Below are positions 16,625 to 25,165 of a DNA stretch of 48,607 bases, in pieces. The DNA lies in NCBI GenBank assembly GCA_964519385.1, contig CAZFLR010000013.1, positions 1-48,607 on the forward strand, in the 5' to 3' direction. The translations under genes and the position numbers were made by a program. A model generated the notes under the pieces. It made no database searches, had not been told where the DNA came from, and worked only from the letters and a program-made list of their open reading frames with translations. The stretch comes from SVFI01 sp964519385 (GTDB taxonomy: Bacteria > Bacillota > Clostridia > Lachnospirales > Lachnospiraceae). How positions within the stretch are numbered: the stretch's first letter is position 1; every line of letters begins with the position of its first letter.

Positions 16625-18862
16625 ATGACAACAAACGAATTACATGAACTTTTAAACAGACTGACTTTAGATGAAAAAATCGGTATGATTCACGGGGCTA
16701 CCCTTTTTAAAACTGCTGCCGTATCAGACAAAGGAATTCCTGCTTTCTGTTTCTCCGACGGTCCTATGGGAACCCGTCCCGAATACGGATGGAATCAATG
16801 GATTATGGTAGGCGGAAATGATGATAACAGTTCCTATCTGCCGTGTAACAGTGCCATAGCCGCCACCTTCAACCGGGATTGTGCGCATGCCTCCGGAAAG
16901 GTACTCGGTCTGGAAGCCAGAGGCAAGGGCAAGGATATGATTCTCGCACCGGGAATCAATATTCACCGTTCTCCTCTCTGCGGCAGAAATTTTGAATATA
17001 TGAGTGAGGATCCGTATCTCACAGCCGAAATGGCTGTTCCTTATGTCAAAGGTGTGCAGGAATCCGATGTTTCAGCCTGCGTAAAGCATTTCGCAGTCAA
17101 CAACCAGGAAACCCAGCGTCACGGCGGAAATTCCACTCCGAGTGAGAGAGCTCTGTGGGAGATTTATTTCCCGGCCTTCCGCGCAACCGTACATGAGGGA
17201 AATGCTCTCGGAATGATGGCTTCCTACAACCGTTACATGGGCGAATATGCCTGCCACAGCCGTGAGCTTTTAGACGGAATTCTCCGCGAAGAATGGGGAT
17301 TTGACGGTATTGTTGTCTCTGACTGGGGCGGAGTTCACGACACGGAAAAAGGTGCCTCCTGCAGTTTGGATATAGAAATGGGCTGCACAGACAATTTTGA
17401 TGAATATTACTTTGCCTCACCTCTGAAAAAAGCTGTGGAGGAAGGCAGAATTGACGAATCGCAGATTGACACAAAGATTATGCACATTCTTCATGTGATG
17501 AACGAACTTCATATGCTGGACGGAACACGGAAACGCGGCGGATATAATCTTCCATCATCTCGTGACGCGCTCCGACTTACGGCTGAGGAATCCATCATCT
17601 TATTAAAGAACGAAAAAGATATGCTTCCTCTGAATCCGGATAAGGTGAAAAAACTTCTCGTCATCGGAGATAATGCCGACCGCACACACGCATTCGGCGG
17701 CGGAAGTGCGGAAATCAAGGCTCTGTACGAATTAACTCCTCTGATGGGACTGAAAATGCTTCTGGGCGGAAACTGCGAAGTCATTTACGAACCGGGTTAT
17801 TACAATTTTGTCATCGGAAATGCATGGGGACCTGAAAATTCACAGAACGCGCTGAATAACATCACCATGGCCGACGACTTTAATCCTCATATGCCTCGTC
17901 AAAGCCGTTATCTTCCGGAAGAAAAACGTGCAAAAATAAATGCAGAATATCTGGAGCGCGCAAAGGAAGCCTGCAAAGACGCTGATGCAGTTCTTTTCAT
18001 CGGCGGTCTGACACATGATCAGGACGTGGAAGATCAGGACCGCACGGACTATCACCTGCCTTGCAATCAGGATTACATCATCCGTGAGCTGCTCAAGGTA
18101 CGTCCTGACATGATTGTGACACTGATTGGCGGCTCTCCGGTTTCTATGGAAGACTGGAAAAATGACGCAGATACCATCCTCTATATGTATTATAACGGTA
18201 TGGAAGGCGGCCTTGCCTTAGCCCGCACCATTTTCGGTGAAGTGTCTCCGTCCGGAAAGCTTCCGACATCCTTCCCGAAAAAATTGTCCGATTGTGCTGC
18301 ACACAGTGTTGACGTATTTCCGGGAATCGACACAGTGAAGTACAAAGAGGATGTCTTCGTCGGATACCGTCACCTTGACTCTGCGGATATTGAACCGGAT
18401 TTTGCATTCGGGCACGGTCTCTCTTATGCCAAATTTGAATACACAGACATGAAGGTCGAGGATTTGACAAATACCATGACAGACTGTGCGAACACACTCA
18501 TTGCCCGCAATCAGCTTGCACCGATATTTGATGTCAGTTGTACGGTTAAAAATCTTTCAGACATCGATGCCAAAGAAAGTGTACAGCTCTATGTTGCACC
18601 GTCTGATACCACAACGGGCTCCGGTATAAAAAGACCGGTAAAGGAGCTGCGCGGCTTTGACAAGAAACTGATTTCCGCCGGAAAAGAAGCATGCTACAGC
18701 TTCCTCCTTACACCGGAGGCCTTCAGTTACTATGACGAGGCAGAGCATTGTTACATTGCCCCAAAGGGAAGCTACGATATCCTGCTTGCAAGCTCAAGCC
18801 GAGATATTCGTTTACTTCATAAAATCACTCTCAATAAAGAGTATAAAATCAGCAGAAGCTGA
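16625..18862 (+). CDS. Glycoside hydrolase family 3 beta-glucosidase-type enzyme
   Basis: A 745-residue retaining glycosidase that likely cuts beta-linked glucose or xylose from oligosaccharides or plant glycosides. The catalytic (alpha/beta) N-terminal barrel shows GINIHRSPLCGRNFEYMSEDP (split blocks) and KHFAVNNQE. The nucleophile is D233 in IVVSDWGG. The second alpha/beta domain and a C-terminal fibronectin-III-like domain follow (SVQLYVAPS, PVKELRGFDK). No signal peptide is present, so it probably acts on sugars after import. The ATG at 16625 has a GGAGG site. No sugar transporter is adjacent. Divergent AraC control is likely. Confidence 0.94.
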   Translation: MTTNELHELLNRLTLDEKIGMIHGATLFKTAAVSDKGIPAFCFSDGPMGTRPEYGWNQWIMVGGNDDNSSYLPCNSAIAATFNRDCAHASGKVLGLEARGKGKDMILAPGINIHRSPLCGRNFEYMSEDPYLTAEMAVPYVKGVQESDVSACVKHFAVNNQETQRHGGNSTPSERALWEIYFPAFRATVHEGNALGMMASYNRYMGEYACHSRELLDGILREEWGFDGIVVSDWGGVHDTEKGASCSLDIEMGCTDNFDEYYFASPLKKAVEEGRIDESQIDTKIMHILHVMNELHMLDGTRKRGGYNLPSSRDALRLTAEESIILLKNEKDMLPLNPDKVKKLLVIGDNADRTHAFGGGSAEIKALYELTPLMGLKMLLGGNCEVIYEPGYYNFVIGNAWGPENSQNALNNITMADDFNPHMPRQSRYLPEEKRAKINAEYLERAKEACKDADAVLFIGGLTHDQDVEDQDRTDYHLPCNQDYIIRELLKVRPDMIVTLIGGSPVSMEDWKNDADTILYMYYNGMEGGLALARTIFGEVSPSGKLPTSFPKKLSDCAAHSVDVFPGIDTVKYKEDVFVGYRHLDSADIEPDFAFGHGLSYAKFEYTDMKVEDLTNTMTDCANTLIARNQLAPIFDVSCTVKNLSDIDAKESVQLYVAPSDTTTGSGIKRPVKELRGFDKKLISAGKEACYSFLLTPEAFSYYDEAEHCYIAPKGSYDILLASSSRDIRLLHKITLNKEYKISRS

Positions 18863-18870
18863 TTTTATAC
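18841..18870 (+). repeat. Perfect 13-bp hairpin covering the GH3 stop codon
   Basis: GTATAAAATCAGC (18841-18853) pairs perfectly with GCTGATTTTATAC (18858-18870) around an AGAA loop. The GH3 stop codon lies inside it. There is no T-run directly after, so it may stabilise the mRNA 3' end rather than terminate. Confidence 0.7.
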
Positions 18871-18875
18871 AGACA

Positions 18876-18921
18876 AAAAGAAAGAGGAGAACTCCCCTGA
18901 CAGGGGTTCTCCTCTTTTTAT
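18876..18921. terminator. Bidirectional terminator between GH3 and CAP genes
   Basis: AGAGGAGAAC and CCCC pair with GGGG and TTCTCCTCT with a tiny bulge. An A-rich run lies before and a T-run after, serving both convergent genes. Confidence 0.88.
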
Positions 18922-18929
18922 ATGTCATC

Positions 18930-19637
18930 TTATTTTTCCTTTGCAAATACCGCACACCAATACAGATAACCGTCGGGCGCAAGGTAAACACCGACTCCGA
19001 TTTCATCATACCGGCTGCTGATTATTTTTGCCTTCGTCGATGCCGTTTTCATCCATGCATCTACTGCCTGCTGCGGGGTTGCGCAATCACGGGCTATATT
19101 TTCAGCCGCACGACGGAAATCATATTTCATGCTGATGGTCGAAGTCCACTTGTATCCGTTCGGACGCGTATGCGAAAATTTCTTTGCCAGTTCCTTAGCT
19201 CTCTGCTGCGCTGCTTCCTGAAGCATGGAATTTTTGTCAAACGAAGCATAGCCGTACTTTCTCCGCTCCTTATTTATGAGACGGATTGTCTTATTCACAT
19301 AGGACTTCTGCATCGTGACTACCGTTACCTTACAGGTCAGCTTCTTTTGTCCGACTTTTGCCGTGATAATTGCCGTACCGGCTCTCTTTGCCGTCACGGT
19401 TCCGCTGCTGCTTACGGTTGCAACCTTTTTATTGCTCGTGGACCACTTGACACTCCTTGAAGTATTTTTGACCTTTAACTTACAGGTGCTTCCGATGACC
19501 ATCGTCTTCTTGTCTGCATTTAACTTTACCGTTGCTGCCTTTGTCTGCAGAACCGGTCCGGCAAAACAGAACACTTGGCAGAACATTGCAAGCATTGCCA
19601 CAAAAAATATCCACTTTGTTACATTCTTTTTTTTCAT
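18930..19637 (-). CDS. Secreted CAP/SCP-domain protein with a bacterial Ig-like (Big_2) domain
   Basis: A 235-residue exported protein. Residues 1-35 look like a signal peptide ending QTKAA. Residues 36-106 form a Big_2 domain (VKWSTSNKKVATVSSSGTVTAKRAGTA in pieces). Residues 113-235 are a CAP domain with H156 (FSHTRPNG), E179 (AENIA) and the closing IGVGVYLAPDGYLYW. The second histidine usually found before the SSRYDEIG segment is absent (TASTKAKIISS). Function of bacterial CAP proteins is not settled. The ATG at 19637 overlaps the kinase stop as ATGA, so the two are translationally coupled. Confidence 0.87.
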   Translation of the reverse strand: MKKKNVTKWIFFVAMLAMFCQVFCFAGPVLQTKAATVKLNADKKTMVIGSTCKLKVKNTSRSVKWSTSNKKVATVSSSGTVTAKRAGTAIITAKVGQKKLTCKVTVVTMQKSYVNKTIRLINKERRKYGYASFDKNSMLQEAAQQRAKELAKKFSHTRPNGYKWTSTISMKYDFRRAAENIARDCATPQQAVDAWMKTASTKAKIISSRYDEIGVGVYLAPDGYLYWCAVFAKEK

Positions 19638-21868
19638 AAAGCTACTCCTAACTCCGTTTTTTCCCACATCTGCAGCAGCAAAGGCTGCTGAGTGAGAATG
19701 GTTTCTTTTTCTCCGCTGCCGGCACTGTGTTCCATTGCTTCCAGCATGCGTATAAACTCCCGTATATCCACGGTATCTCCCATATGCTGTACATTGCGCC
19801 GGACATCCCTCAGCAGCAGTGAAAGCCCTCTCCAGTCTTCTTCAGCGATTCTCTTTTCCATTTCTTCCCTGCGCTGTTCTGACATTGCAGCAAAGTAGGC
19901 CTTCATTTCACCGGCAATCTCCTCTGTTTCCGGCTCCGTAATCCTGCTTTCTTCCGCACGTCCCTCTTCTGCCCGCACAGGCTCCAAAGAGACAAAATAT
20001 TTCTTCGGGAGATATTTTCTGAGTATCCTTTCCAGATTCGTCACATCCACCGGTTTGCTGATATAATCATCAAAGCCTTCATTCAGGTACATCTCCCTCG
20101 CTCCGACAATTGCATTGGCTGTCAGTATCAAAAACGGTGTGTTTTTCTGTGTCATCAACGCTTCCCCGTTTTTCCACATACGTCGAATCTCTCTGTAGGT
20201 CTCAATTCCATCCATTTCCGGCATCATGTGATCCAGAAAAACCACATCAAATTTATGCTGTCTCATCAGTGCTATGGTTTCCTGACCGCTTGATGCCACG
20301 AAAACCTGCACTCCCGTCCGTTTGAGAAGTCCGCGTATCACTGCCAGATTCATGACATTATCGTCCGTAACCAATACCGTTGCCCCGGGTGCCCATAAAC
20401 TGCCATCCGCTGATTTCCCGGACTCTTCCGTCTGTCTGTCCACATTTCCGACCGGCTCCCAGCTCGCTACGCGCTGTATCATTTCAAAGGAAAAAACAGA
20501 GCCCTTCCCATATGTACTCCGGACTCTGAGTCTGCTGTCCATCATCTCAAGCAGACTCTGGGCAATCGCAAGTCCGAGACCCACACCTTCTATATCCCGG
20601 TTTCTGCTCTCATCAATCCGCTGAAAGGACTGATAGAGCTTACTTATATCCTCTTCCCGGATTCCCTGTCCGCTGTCCCTTACCTCAACGAATAGTACAA
20701 TCCGGTTATCACTGACCTTCGTAAAATGCACTCCCAGAACAATCTCGCCATAATCTGTATATTTTACCGCATTGGTTAACAGATTCATCACAATCTGCCG
20801 AAGTCTTACTTCATCTCCATACAGACTGCACGGAAGTTCCTTATCGATGTCTATTTTAAACTCCAGACCCTTATCCTCCGCCTTCGCACGTATCAGATGA
20901 ATCACATCACTGACGGATTCCCCGAGCTGATATTCGGCTTCCACCAGTTCCATTTTCCCGGATTCAATCTTTGAAAAATCAAGCACATCATTGACAATGG
21001 ACAACAGAAGCTTGCCTGCTTTTTTTATATTATTCGCATACTCCGTCACTTCCTGCGACTTCGTCTCTCTGATAATCATCTCATCCATCCCGAGAATCGT
21101 ATTAATCGGTGTACGGATTTCATGACTCATATTCGTAAGGAACATCGTCTTTGCCCGGTTGGCACTCTCCGCCTCCTCCTTGGCTTTATTGAGTTCACGT
21201 ATCAGCTTCAAATCCGGATTTTCCAGAGTAAAGTACATAATATAAATCACGATTACGGTTGCAAACGTTGACAAAAGTAAAAACCGGTTCGTATTCTGCA
21301 TCACAACCATGATAAGTTCCACAAGCGCATACAGATAAATCGGAAGCTGCTGCCTGATTCTGATTCGTTTTCTGTTAGCAATCGCAAAGATAAGCATATA
21401 CAGGATGGCCAGTGCTCCGCATGCAAAGCTGAATCGTACTGCAGGTCCCTCCGTATAAACATGCCTTCCGTATCCCACCGGATACAATGCAAGCAGAAAG
21501 GATATCATCATTCCGGCAATTCCCTCCGCCGGCCATATCCAAAACAGAATCCTCACCGCCTTCGGCGCGTCTTTCAGTCTCCCCTTTATCGCCGTTGCTG
21601 TTGTATACATGCACATACAGGCAATCACAGCATGCAGAACCGCAAGATATATATGTCCGAGAAAAACAGTCAGCCACGGGTACTTATCCGGCGTTGCAAG
21701 CATAACGACACTGGCTATATCCGAAAGCACCAGAAACAGCACAACGATAATCATATAACCGTAAATACGATTTTCCAGAGAATCATATCTTTTCTTCGAG
21801 AAAAACACGATTACAATCACGAGCATCATAATCAGTGCACTAATCTGAAACTCTATATTAAATCCCAT
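19634..21868 (-). CDS. Hybrid sensor histidine kinase / response regulator with degenerate HPt-like tail
   Basis: A 744-residue membrane kinase. Residues 1-215 hold seven hydrophobic helices. HisKA has H249 in FLTNMSHEIRTP. The ATPase domain shows the N box NLLTNAVKY (362-370), DSGQGI and GVGLGLAIA. A receiver domain (about 497-620) has the phospho-acceptor D546 in FLDHMMPEMDG and the K605 region YISKPVD. Residues 650-735 resemble an HPt four-helix bundle, but where HPt proteins have the phosphorylated His (V-H-x-L-K) this reads LLLRDVRRN. The start at 21868 follows AAGGGGG. No separate DNA-binding partner is adjacent. It is coupled to the CAP gene. Confidence 0.9.
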   Translation of the reverse strand: MGFNIEFQISALIMMLVIVIVFFSKKRYDSLENRIYGYMIIVVLFLVLSDIASVVMLATPDKYPWLTVFLGHIYLAVLHAVIACMCMYTTATAIKGRLKDAPKAVRILFWIWPAEGIAGMMISFLLALYPVGYGRHVYTEGPAVRFSFACGALAILYMLIFAIANRKRIRIRQQLPIYLYALVELIMVVMQNTNRFLLLSTFATVIVIYIMYFTLENPDLKLIRELNKAKEEAESANRAKTMFLTNMSHEIRTPINTILGMDEMIIRETKSQEVTEYANNIKKAGKLLLSIVNDVLDFSKIESGKMELVEAEYQLGESVSDVIHLIRAKAEDKGLEFKIDIDKELPCSLYGDEVRLRQIVMNLLTNAVKYTDYGEIVLGVHFTKVSDNRIVLFVEVRDSGQGIREEDISKLYQSFQRIDESRNRDIEGVGLGLAIAQSLLEMMDSRLRVRSTYGKGSVFSFEMIQRVASWEPVGNVDRQTEESGKSADGSLWAPGATVLVTDDNVMNLAVIRGLLKRTGVQVFVASSGQETIALMRQHKFDVVFLDHMMPEMDGIETYREIRRMWKNGEALMTQKNTPFLILTANAIVGAREMYLNEGFDDYISKPVDVTNLERILRKYLPKKYFVSLEPVRAEEGRAEESRITEPETEEIAGEMKAYFAAMSEQRREEMEKRIAEEDWRGLSLLLRDVRRNVQHMGDTVDIREFIRMLEAMEHSAGSGEKETILTQQPLLLQMWEKTELGVAL

Positions 21869-21944
21869 AAACCCTTGTCCCCCTTTCTGAAAATTTTATC
21901 ACAAAATCTTCTCTTTTACTACTTTAATATTTCTCTTTTCTCAT

Positions 21945-21974
21945 GCATAAAAGCACAGGCATTTGCGCATCCTT
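21945..21974 (+). promoter_or_regulatory. Candidate sigma-F/sigma-G promoter of sigG
   Basis: GCATA (21945-21949) and CATCCTT (21968-21974) are 18 bp apart. This fits the forespore sigma-G consensus (GHATR, 18 bp, CATnHTA) in all but the last -10 base. The start codon is 45 bp downstream. No sigma-A promoter was seen here. Confidence 0.5.
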
Positions 21975-22018
21975 TGAATATAAAAAAAGAAGATTTTTCA
22001 TCAGCAGGAGGAGCATAC

Positions 22019-22798
22019 ATGGCACAGGGTAAAGTTGAAATATGTGGTGTAAATACCGCAAAGCTGCCTCTTTTAGAGGCCTCGCAGCAGACAGAGCTTT
22101 TTGAGCGCATTCAATCCGGAGATGAGGCGGCCCGCCTTCGCTACATCGAAGGGAATCTAAGACTCGTTCTCAGTGTCATCCGTCGTTTTTCAAACACAAC
22201 CGAAAACGTAGACGACCTCTTCCAGATTGGATGCATCGGTCTCATCAAAGCCATCGACAACTTTGACTGCAGTCTCGGAGTAAAATTCTCGACCTATGCA
22301 GTCCCGATGATTATCGGAGAAATCCGCCGTTATCTGCGCGACAACAGCACACTTCGCGTCTCACGCTCCTTAAAGGACATCGCGTATAAAGCCATCTGCG
22401 CACGGGAACAGATGACAAGACAGAATCAGAAGGAACCGACCATTGAAGAGCTCTCCTTTGAACTTGGCATATCTAAGGAAGACATTACCTACGCACTGGA
22501 TGCCATGCAAAACCCGATGAGTCTCAGCGAACCCATCTATACGGAGGGCGGCGATACCCTCTATGTCATGGATCAGATCAGCGACAAAAAAAATAAAGAG
22601 GAGAACTGGATAGAATCTCTCTCTTTATCGGAAGCCATGAAACGCCTGAATACGCGTGAACATGAAATTATATCCCTTCGTTTTTTTGAGGGTAAGACCC
22701 AGATGGAGGTCGCAGACATTATCGGCATCTCCCAGGCACAGGTATCACGTCTTGAAAAGAACGCACTGCGGGCAATGCGAAATTATCTCGCCGGATAA
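22019..22798 (+). CDS. sigG: RNA polymerase sporulation sigma factor sigma-G
   Basis: Late forespore sigma factor, 259 residues. The N-terminus KVEICGVNTAKLPLL is diagnostic of sigma-G rather than sigma-F. Region 2 shows NLRLVLSVIRRF, VDDLFQIGCIGLIKAIDNFD and KFSTYAVPMIIGEIRRYLRDN. Region 4 shows REHEIISLRFFEGKTQMEVADIIGISQAQVSRLEK. The ATG at 22019 follows AGGAGG; the open frame upstream of it is not coding. It is commonly found after spoIIGA-sigE in Clostridia, but here it is about 8.4 kb away on the other strand. Its end overlaps truA by 16 bp, tail to tail. Confidence 0.95.
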   Translation: MAQGKVEICGVNTAKLPLLEASQQTELFERIQSGDEAARLRYIEGNLRLVLSVIRRFSNTTENVDDLFQIGCIGLIKAIDNFDCSLGVKFSTYAVPMIIGEIRRYLRDNSTLRVSRSLKDIAYKAICAREQMTRQNQKEPTIEELSFELGISKEDITYALDAMQNPMSLSEPIYTEGGDTLYVMDQISDKKNKEENWIESLSLSEAMKRLNTREHEIISLRFFEGKTQMEVADIIGISQAQVSRLEKNALRAMRNYLAG

Positions 22799-23529
22799 TC
22801 AATCTCCAAAAGGCAAAGTCCGCCGGCCGGCGCAGTGATGCCTGCCAGACTGCGCTCGTTATTCAACACCGCATTCCGCACTTGTTCCGGTTCTCTTTTA
22901 CAAAGCCCTGTCTCGACAAGCGTTCCTGTCATAATGCGAACCATATGATGGAGAAAACCGTCACCGTGGAAAGTAAGTATCACGTAATCTCCCCTTCTCT
23001 CAATTTCAATCCTGTCTACTGTGCGCACTGTAGACTTCTTTTTTTTCGGATTTTTACAAAAAGAGGCATAATCATGCGTACCGGTCAGATACTCTGCTGC
23101 CTTTTTCATACGCTCCGTATCCAGCCGTTTTTCCACCTGCCAGACATACTTTCTGTCAAACAGTGGTTTGGTCACCCCGTCAAAAATCGTGTAGCGATAC
23201 GTTTTCCCGACCGCATTGTATCTTGCATGGAAACGCTCCTCAACCTCATGTACCTCATGAACAACAATATCTGCCGGCAAATAGTGATTCAGATACTCTC
23301 TTAGTTCTTCTGCCGACATCCCTGTATCCAGAAATACATTTGCCGTCATCCTTTCCGCATGCACGCCTGCATCTGTCCGGCCTGCCCCGATGATATGAAC
23401 CGGTTCCTGCGAGATATGCGCAAGGACATTTTTCAGTCTTCCCTGTATCGTATCGCGTCCTTCCTTATCCTCCCAGCCCGAATATCTGGTGCCGTCATAA
23501 CCGATTATAAGCTTATAATTTTTTCGCAT
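22783..23529 (-). CDS. truA: tRNA pseudouridine(38-40) synthase TruA
   Basis: Converts uridines 38-40 in the anticodon arm to pseudouridine. It is 248 residues from the ATG at 23529, which has a GAGG site seven bases upstream. The catalytic aspartate is in GAGRTDAGVHA. NPKKKKSTVRT and FLHHMVRIMTGTLVETG are also family hallmarks. It is the last gene of the fchA-folD-HD-truA operon, starting 2 bp after the HD gene stop. Its final 16 bp overlap the 3' end of sigG, so read-through in either direction would make antisense RNA. Confidence 0.95.
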   Translation of the reverse strand: MRKNYKLIIGYDGTRYSGWEDKEGRDTIQGRLKNVLAHISQEPVHIIGAGRTDAGVHAERMTANVFLDTGMSAEELREYLNHYLPADIVVHEVHEVEERFHARYNAVGKTYRYTIFDGVTKPLFDRKYVWQVEKRLDTERMKKAAEYLTGTHDYASFCKNPKKKKSTVRTVDRIEIERRGDYVILTFHGDGFLHHMVRIMTGTLVETGLCKREPEQVRNAVLNNERSLAGITAPAGGLCLLEIDYPAR

Positions 23530-23531
23530 GC

Positions 23532-24260
23532 TCAACCTCTGCCTTCTCCTAATCTTCCAAACACTTCTCCGTACAATCGCTGATATTCTCTGTATTCATG
23601 TGTATCGGAAAGCTCCGAAAGGGCATCCAGAAGTCCTCTGTGATACCATGCATGTGCACTTTTTTCCTTCACGTGAAATCTCATGAATACCCGGTCCCCC
23701 TGCTCTCTATAATCACGGGCCGTGGCTCTCATATTGGAAAGCTTGTCAGAGAGTGCTACAATCTTTGCCTCCCGTGATGCACCTGCAATTCTCTGTATTC
23801 CCTCTTCCTTTCGGATTTTCCAAGACTCCTCCGGAGTCATATCCCGCCGTTTATTTTCGCTCTCCTCAAGCACAATGTCTGCAATCTTTTCCCCAAACCG
23901 GGCACGGATATCTTCATATGTGTAAGGCGTGTCCTCAATCACATCATGAAGCGCAGCCGCTGCTGCCAGAGACTCATCGCCCGTCATGTGAAGGGTTGTC
24001 ATGGCAGCTTCCATGGGATGCAGTATATAAGGAACACTGCTTCCTTTCCTAAAGGCACCCTTGTGTGCTTTGGCCGCAAACTGCAATGCCTGCGAAAGCA
24101 GACCGTTCCCTTCAGAAAAATCCGGAAACTCTTTACCGTTTTCCCTATATGCACAGCTTCCCTTCGCCGCTTTTTTTGAACCGTCAGCATACAGCGGACA
24201 ATACTCACACATCAAATCCTTCCGCATAAGCTTCGCGTTTGCAGCTCTACAAAAAACCAT
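23532..24260 (-). CDS. MESH1/SpoT-like HD hydrolase with an N-terminal cysteine cluster
   Basis: A 242-residue protein whose core (about 50-185) matches the (p)ppGpp hydrolase HD domain: AAKAHKGAFRKGSSVPYILHP with H81, H105-D106 in LHDVIEDT, and ALSDKLSNMRA. No synthetase, TGS or ACT domain follows, so it resembles a small alarmone hydrolase. The first 40 residues contain C4, C18, C21 and C36 (MCEYCPLY), a possible metal site not usual in this family. Substrate is inferred only; related HD proteins act on other nucleotides. The ATG at 24260 has AGGAGAG. It sits between folD and truA in one operon. Confidence 0.82.
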   Translation of the reverse strand: MVFCRAANAKLMRKDLMCEYCPLYADGSKKAAKGSCAYRENGKEFPDFSEGNGLLSQALQFAAKAHKGAFRKGSSVPYILHPMEAAMTTLHMTGDESLAAAAALHDVIEDTPYTYEDIRARFGEKIADIVLEESENKRRDMTPEESWKIRKEEGIQRIAGASREAKIVALSDKLSNMRATARDYREQGDRVFMRFHVKEKSAHAWYHRGLLDALSELSDTHEYREYQRLYGEVFGRLGEGRG

Positions 24261-24281
24261 AGGCTCTCCTCTCTCCCGTTT

Positions 24282-25121
24282 CTATCTTCTGTTTTTCGCC
24301 GCTCTGAGCAAATGCTTGGCCAGCACAGAGGTCGTCACAGAACCGACTCCGCCCGGAACCGGAGTTGCAATCGATGCAATTCCCTCAAGAGCATCGTAAT
24401 CCACATCACCGCACAATTTTCCCTCGTCATCCACATTTATACCGACATCAATCACAATCGCATCCTTGCCGACATACTCTGCAGTCAGCATTTTTGCCAC
24501 GCCGGCTGCTGCCACAATAATCTCGGCATCACGACATACCTCTGGCATATCCTTCGTTCTCGTATGACATACCGTCACAGTTGCATTTCGTTTCATAAGA
24601 AGCATTGTCACGGGCTTACCGATAACAAGGCTCCTTCCGACTACTGCCACGCGTTTTCCCTCAATATCAATACCGGCGTAGTCCAGCATCTCTATCACAG
24701 CCTCTGCCGTACACGGTGCAAAACCATCGGCATCTCCTGCATAAACCTTTGCCATGTTAACCGGAGAAATACCATCCAGATCCTTACTCGGATTGATGCG
24801 CTCCTCAATCGCTTTTTCATCAATATGCTTCGGAAGCGGTCTTAACAACAAGATTCCGTCAATCTCATCCTCGTTGTTTATCCTGTCAAATTCCTTCTGA
24901 AACTCCTCATTCGTTATATCGCCCGGAAATGTAAACAATGTATGTGCAAATCCGACCTTTTCCATCTTTTTGACTGCGCCGCGCTCATACGCAATGTCAT
25001 CCGGCTTTTCTCCGACACGTACAATTGCCAGATGCGGTGCTTTTCCCTCAAAGCTTTTCATCTGCTCTGCAATCTGTTCATTGACCGCCTTCGCTACCGC
25101 AAGTCCCTTTAAACATTCCAT
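24282..25121 (-). CDS. folD: FolD-like methylenetetrahydrofolate dehydrogenase, probably without cyclohydrolase activity
   Basis: A 279-residue member of the FolD family, which normally oxidises methylene-THF and hydrolyses methenyl-THF. The NAD(P) half is intact (VVGRSLVIGKPVTMLLM, TVCHTRTKD, IDVGIN, TPVPGGVGSVTT). The folate site is altered. After Y45 the lysine expected four residues on (K54 in E. coli, K56 in human) is A49. The VQLPLP motif has become LLRPLP, so the conserved glutamine is L93. D116 of KDLDG remains. Those lost residues are tied to cyclohydrolase activity. fchA lies 45 bp upstream in the same operon and could supply that step. The start is the ATG at 25121. Confidence 0.9.
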   Translation of the reverse strand: MECLKGLAVAKAVNEQIAEQMKSFEGKAPHLAIVRVGEKPDDIAYERGAVKKMEKVGFAHTLFTFPGDITNEEFQKEFDRINNEDEIDGILLLRPLPKHIDEKAIEERINPSKDLDGISPVNMAKVYAGDADGFAPCTAEAVIEMLDYAGIDIEGKRVAVVGRSLVIGKPVTMLLMKRNATVTVCHTRTKDMPEVCRDAEIIVAAAGVAKMLTAEYVGKDAIVIDVGINVDDEGKLCGDVDYDALEGIASIATPVPGGVGSVTTSVLAKHLLRAAKNRR

Positions 25122-25165
25122 GATTTTACCTCCAACTTCTGCATATATATTATCCGTTCCGAAAA

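Noticed and set aside
18732..19460. 242-codon plus-strand frame across the end of GH3 and the CAP gene
   Set aside because: It runs through a strong bidirectional terminator and antisense to the CAP gene, and its translation is low-complexity without motifs.
21461..22018. N-terminal extension of the sigG frame by about 186 codons
   Set aside because: It overlaps the kinase gene antisense. The sigma-G start with AGGAGG at 22019 matches orthologues.
22019..22798. Identification as sigma-F
   Set aside because: The N-terminal KVEICGVNTAKLPLL block is specific to sigma-G, and no spoIIAA/spoIIAB genes lie upstream.
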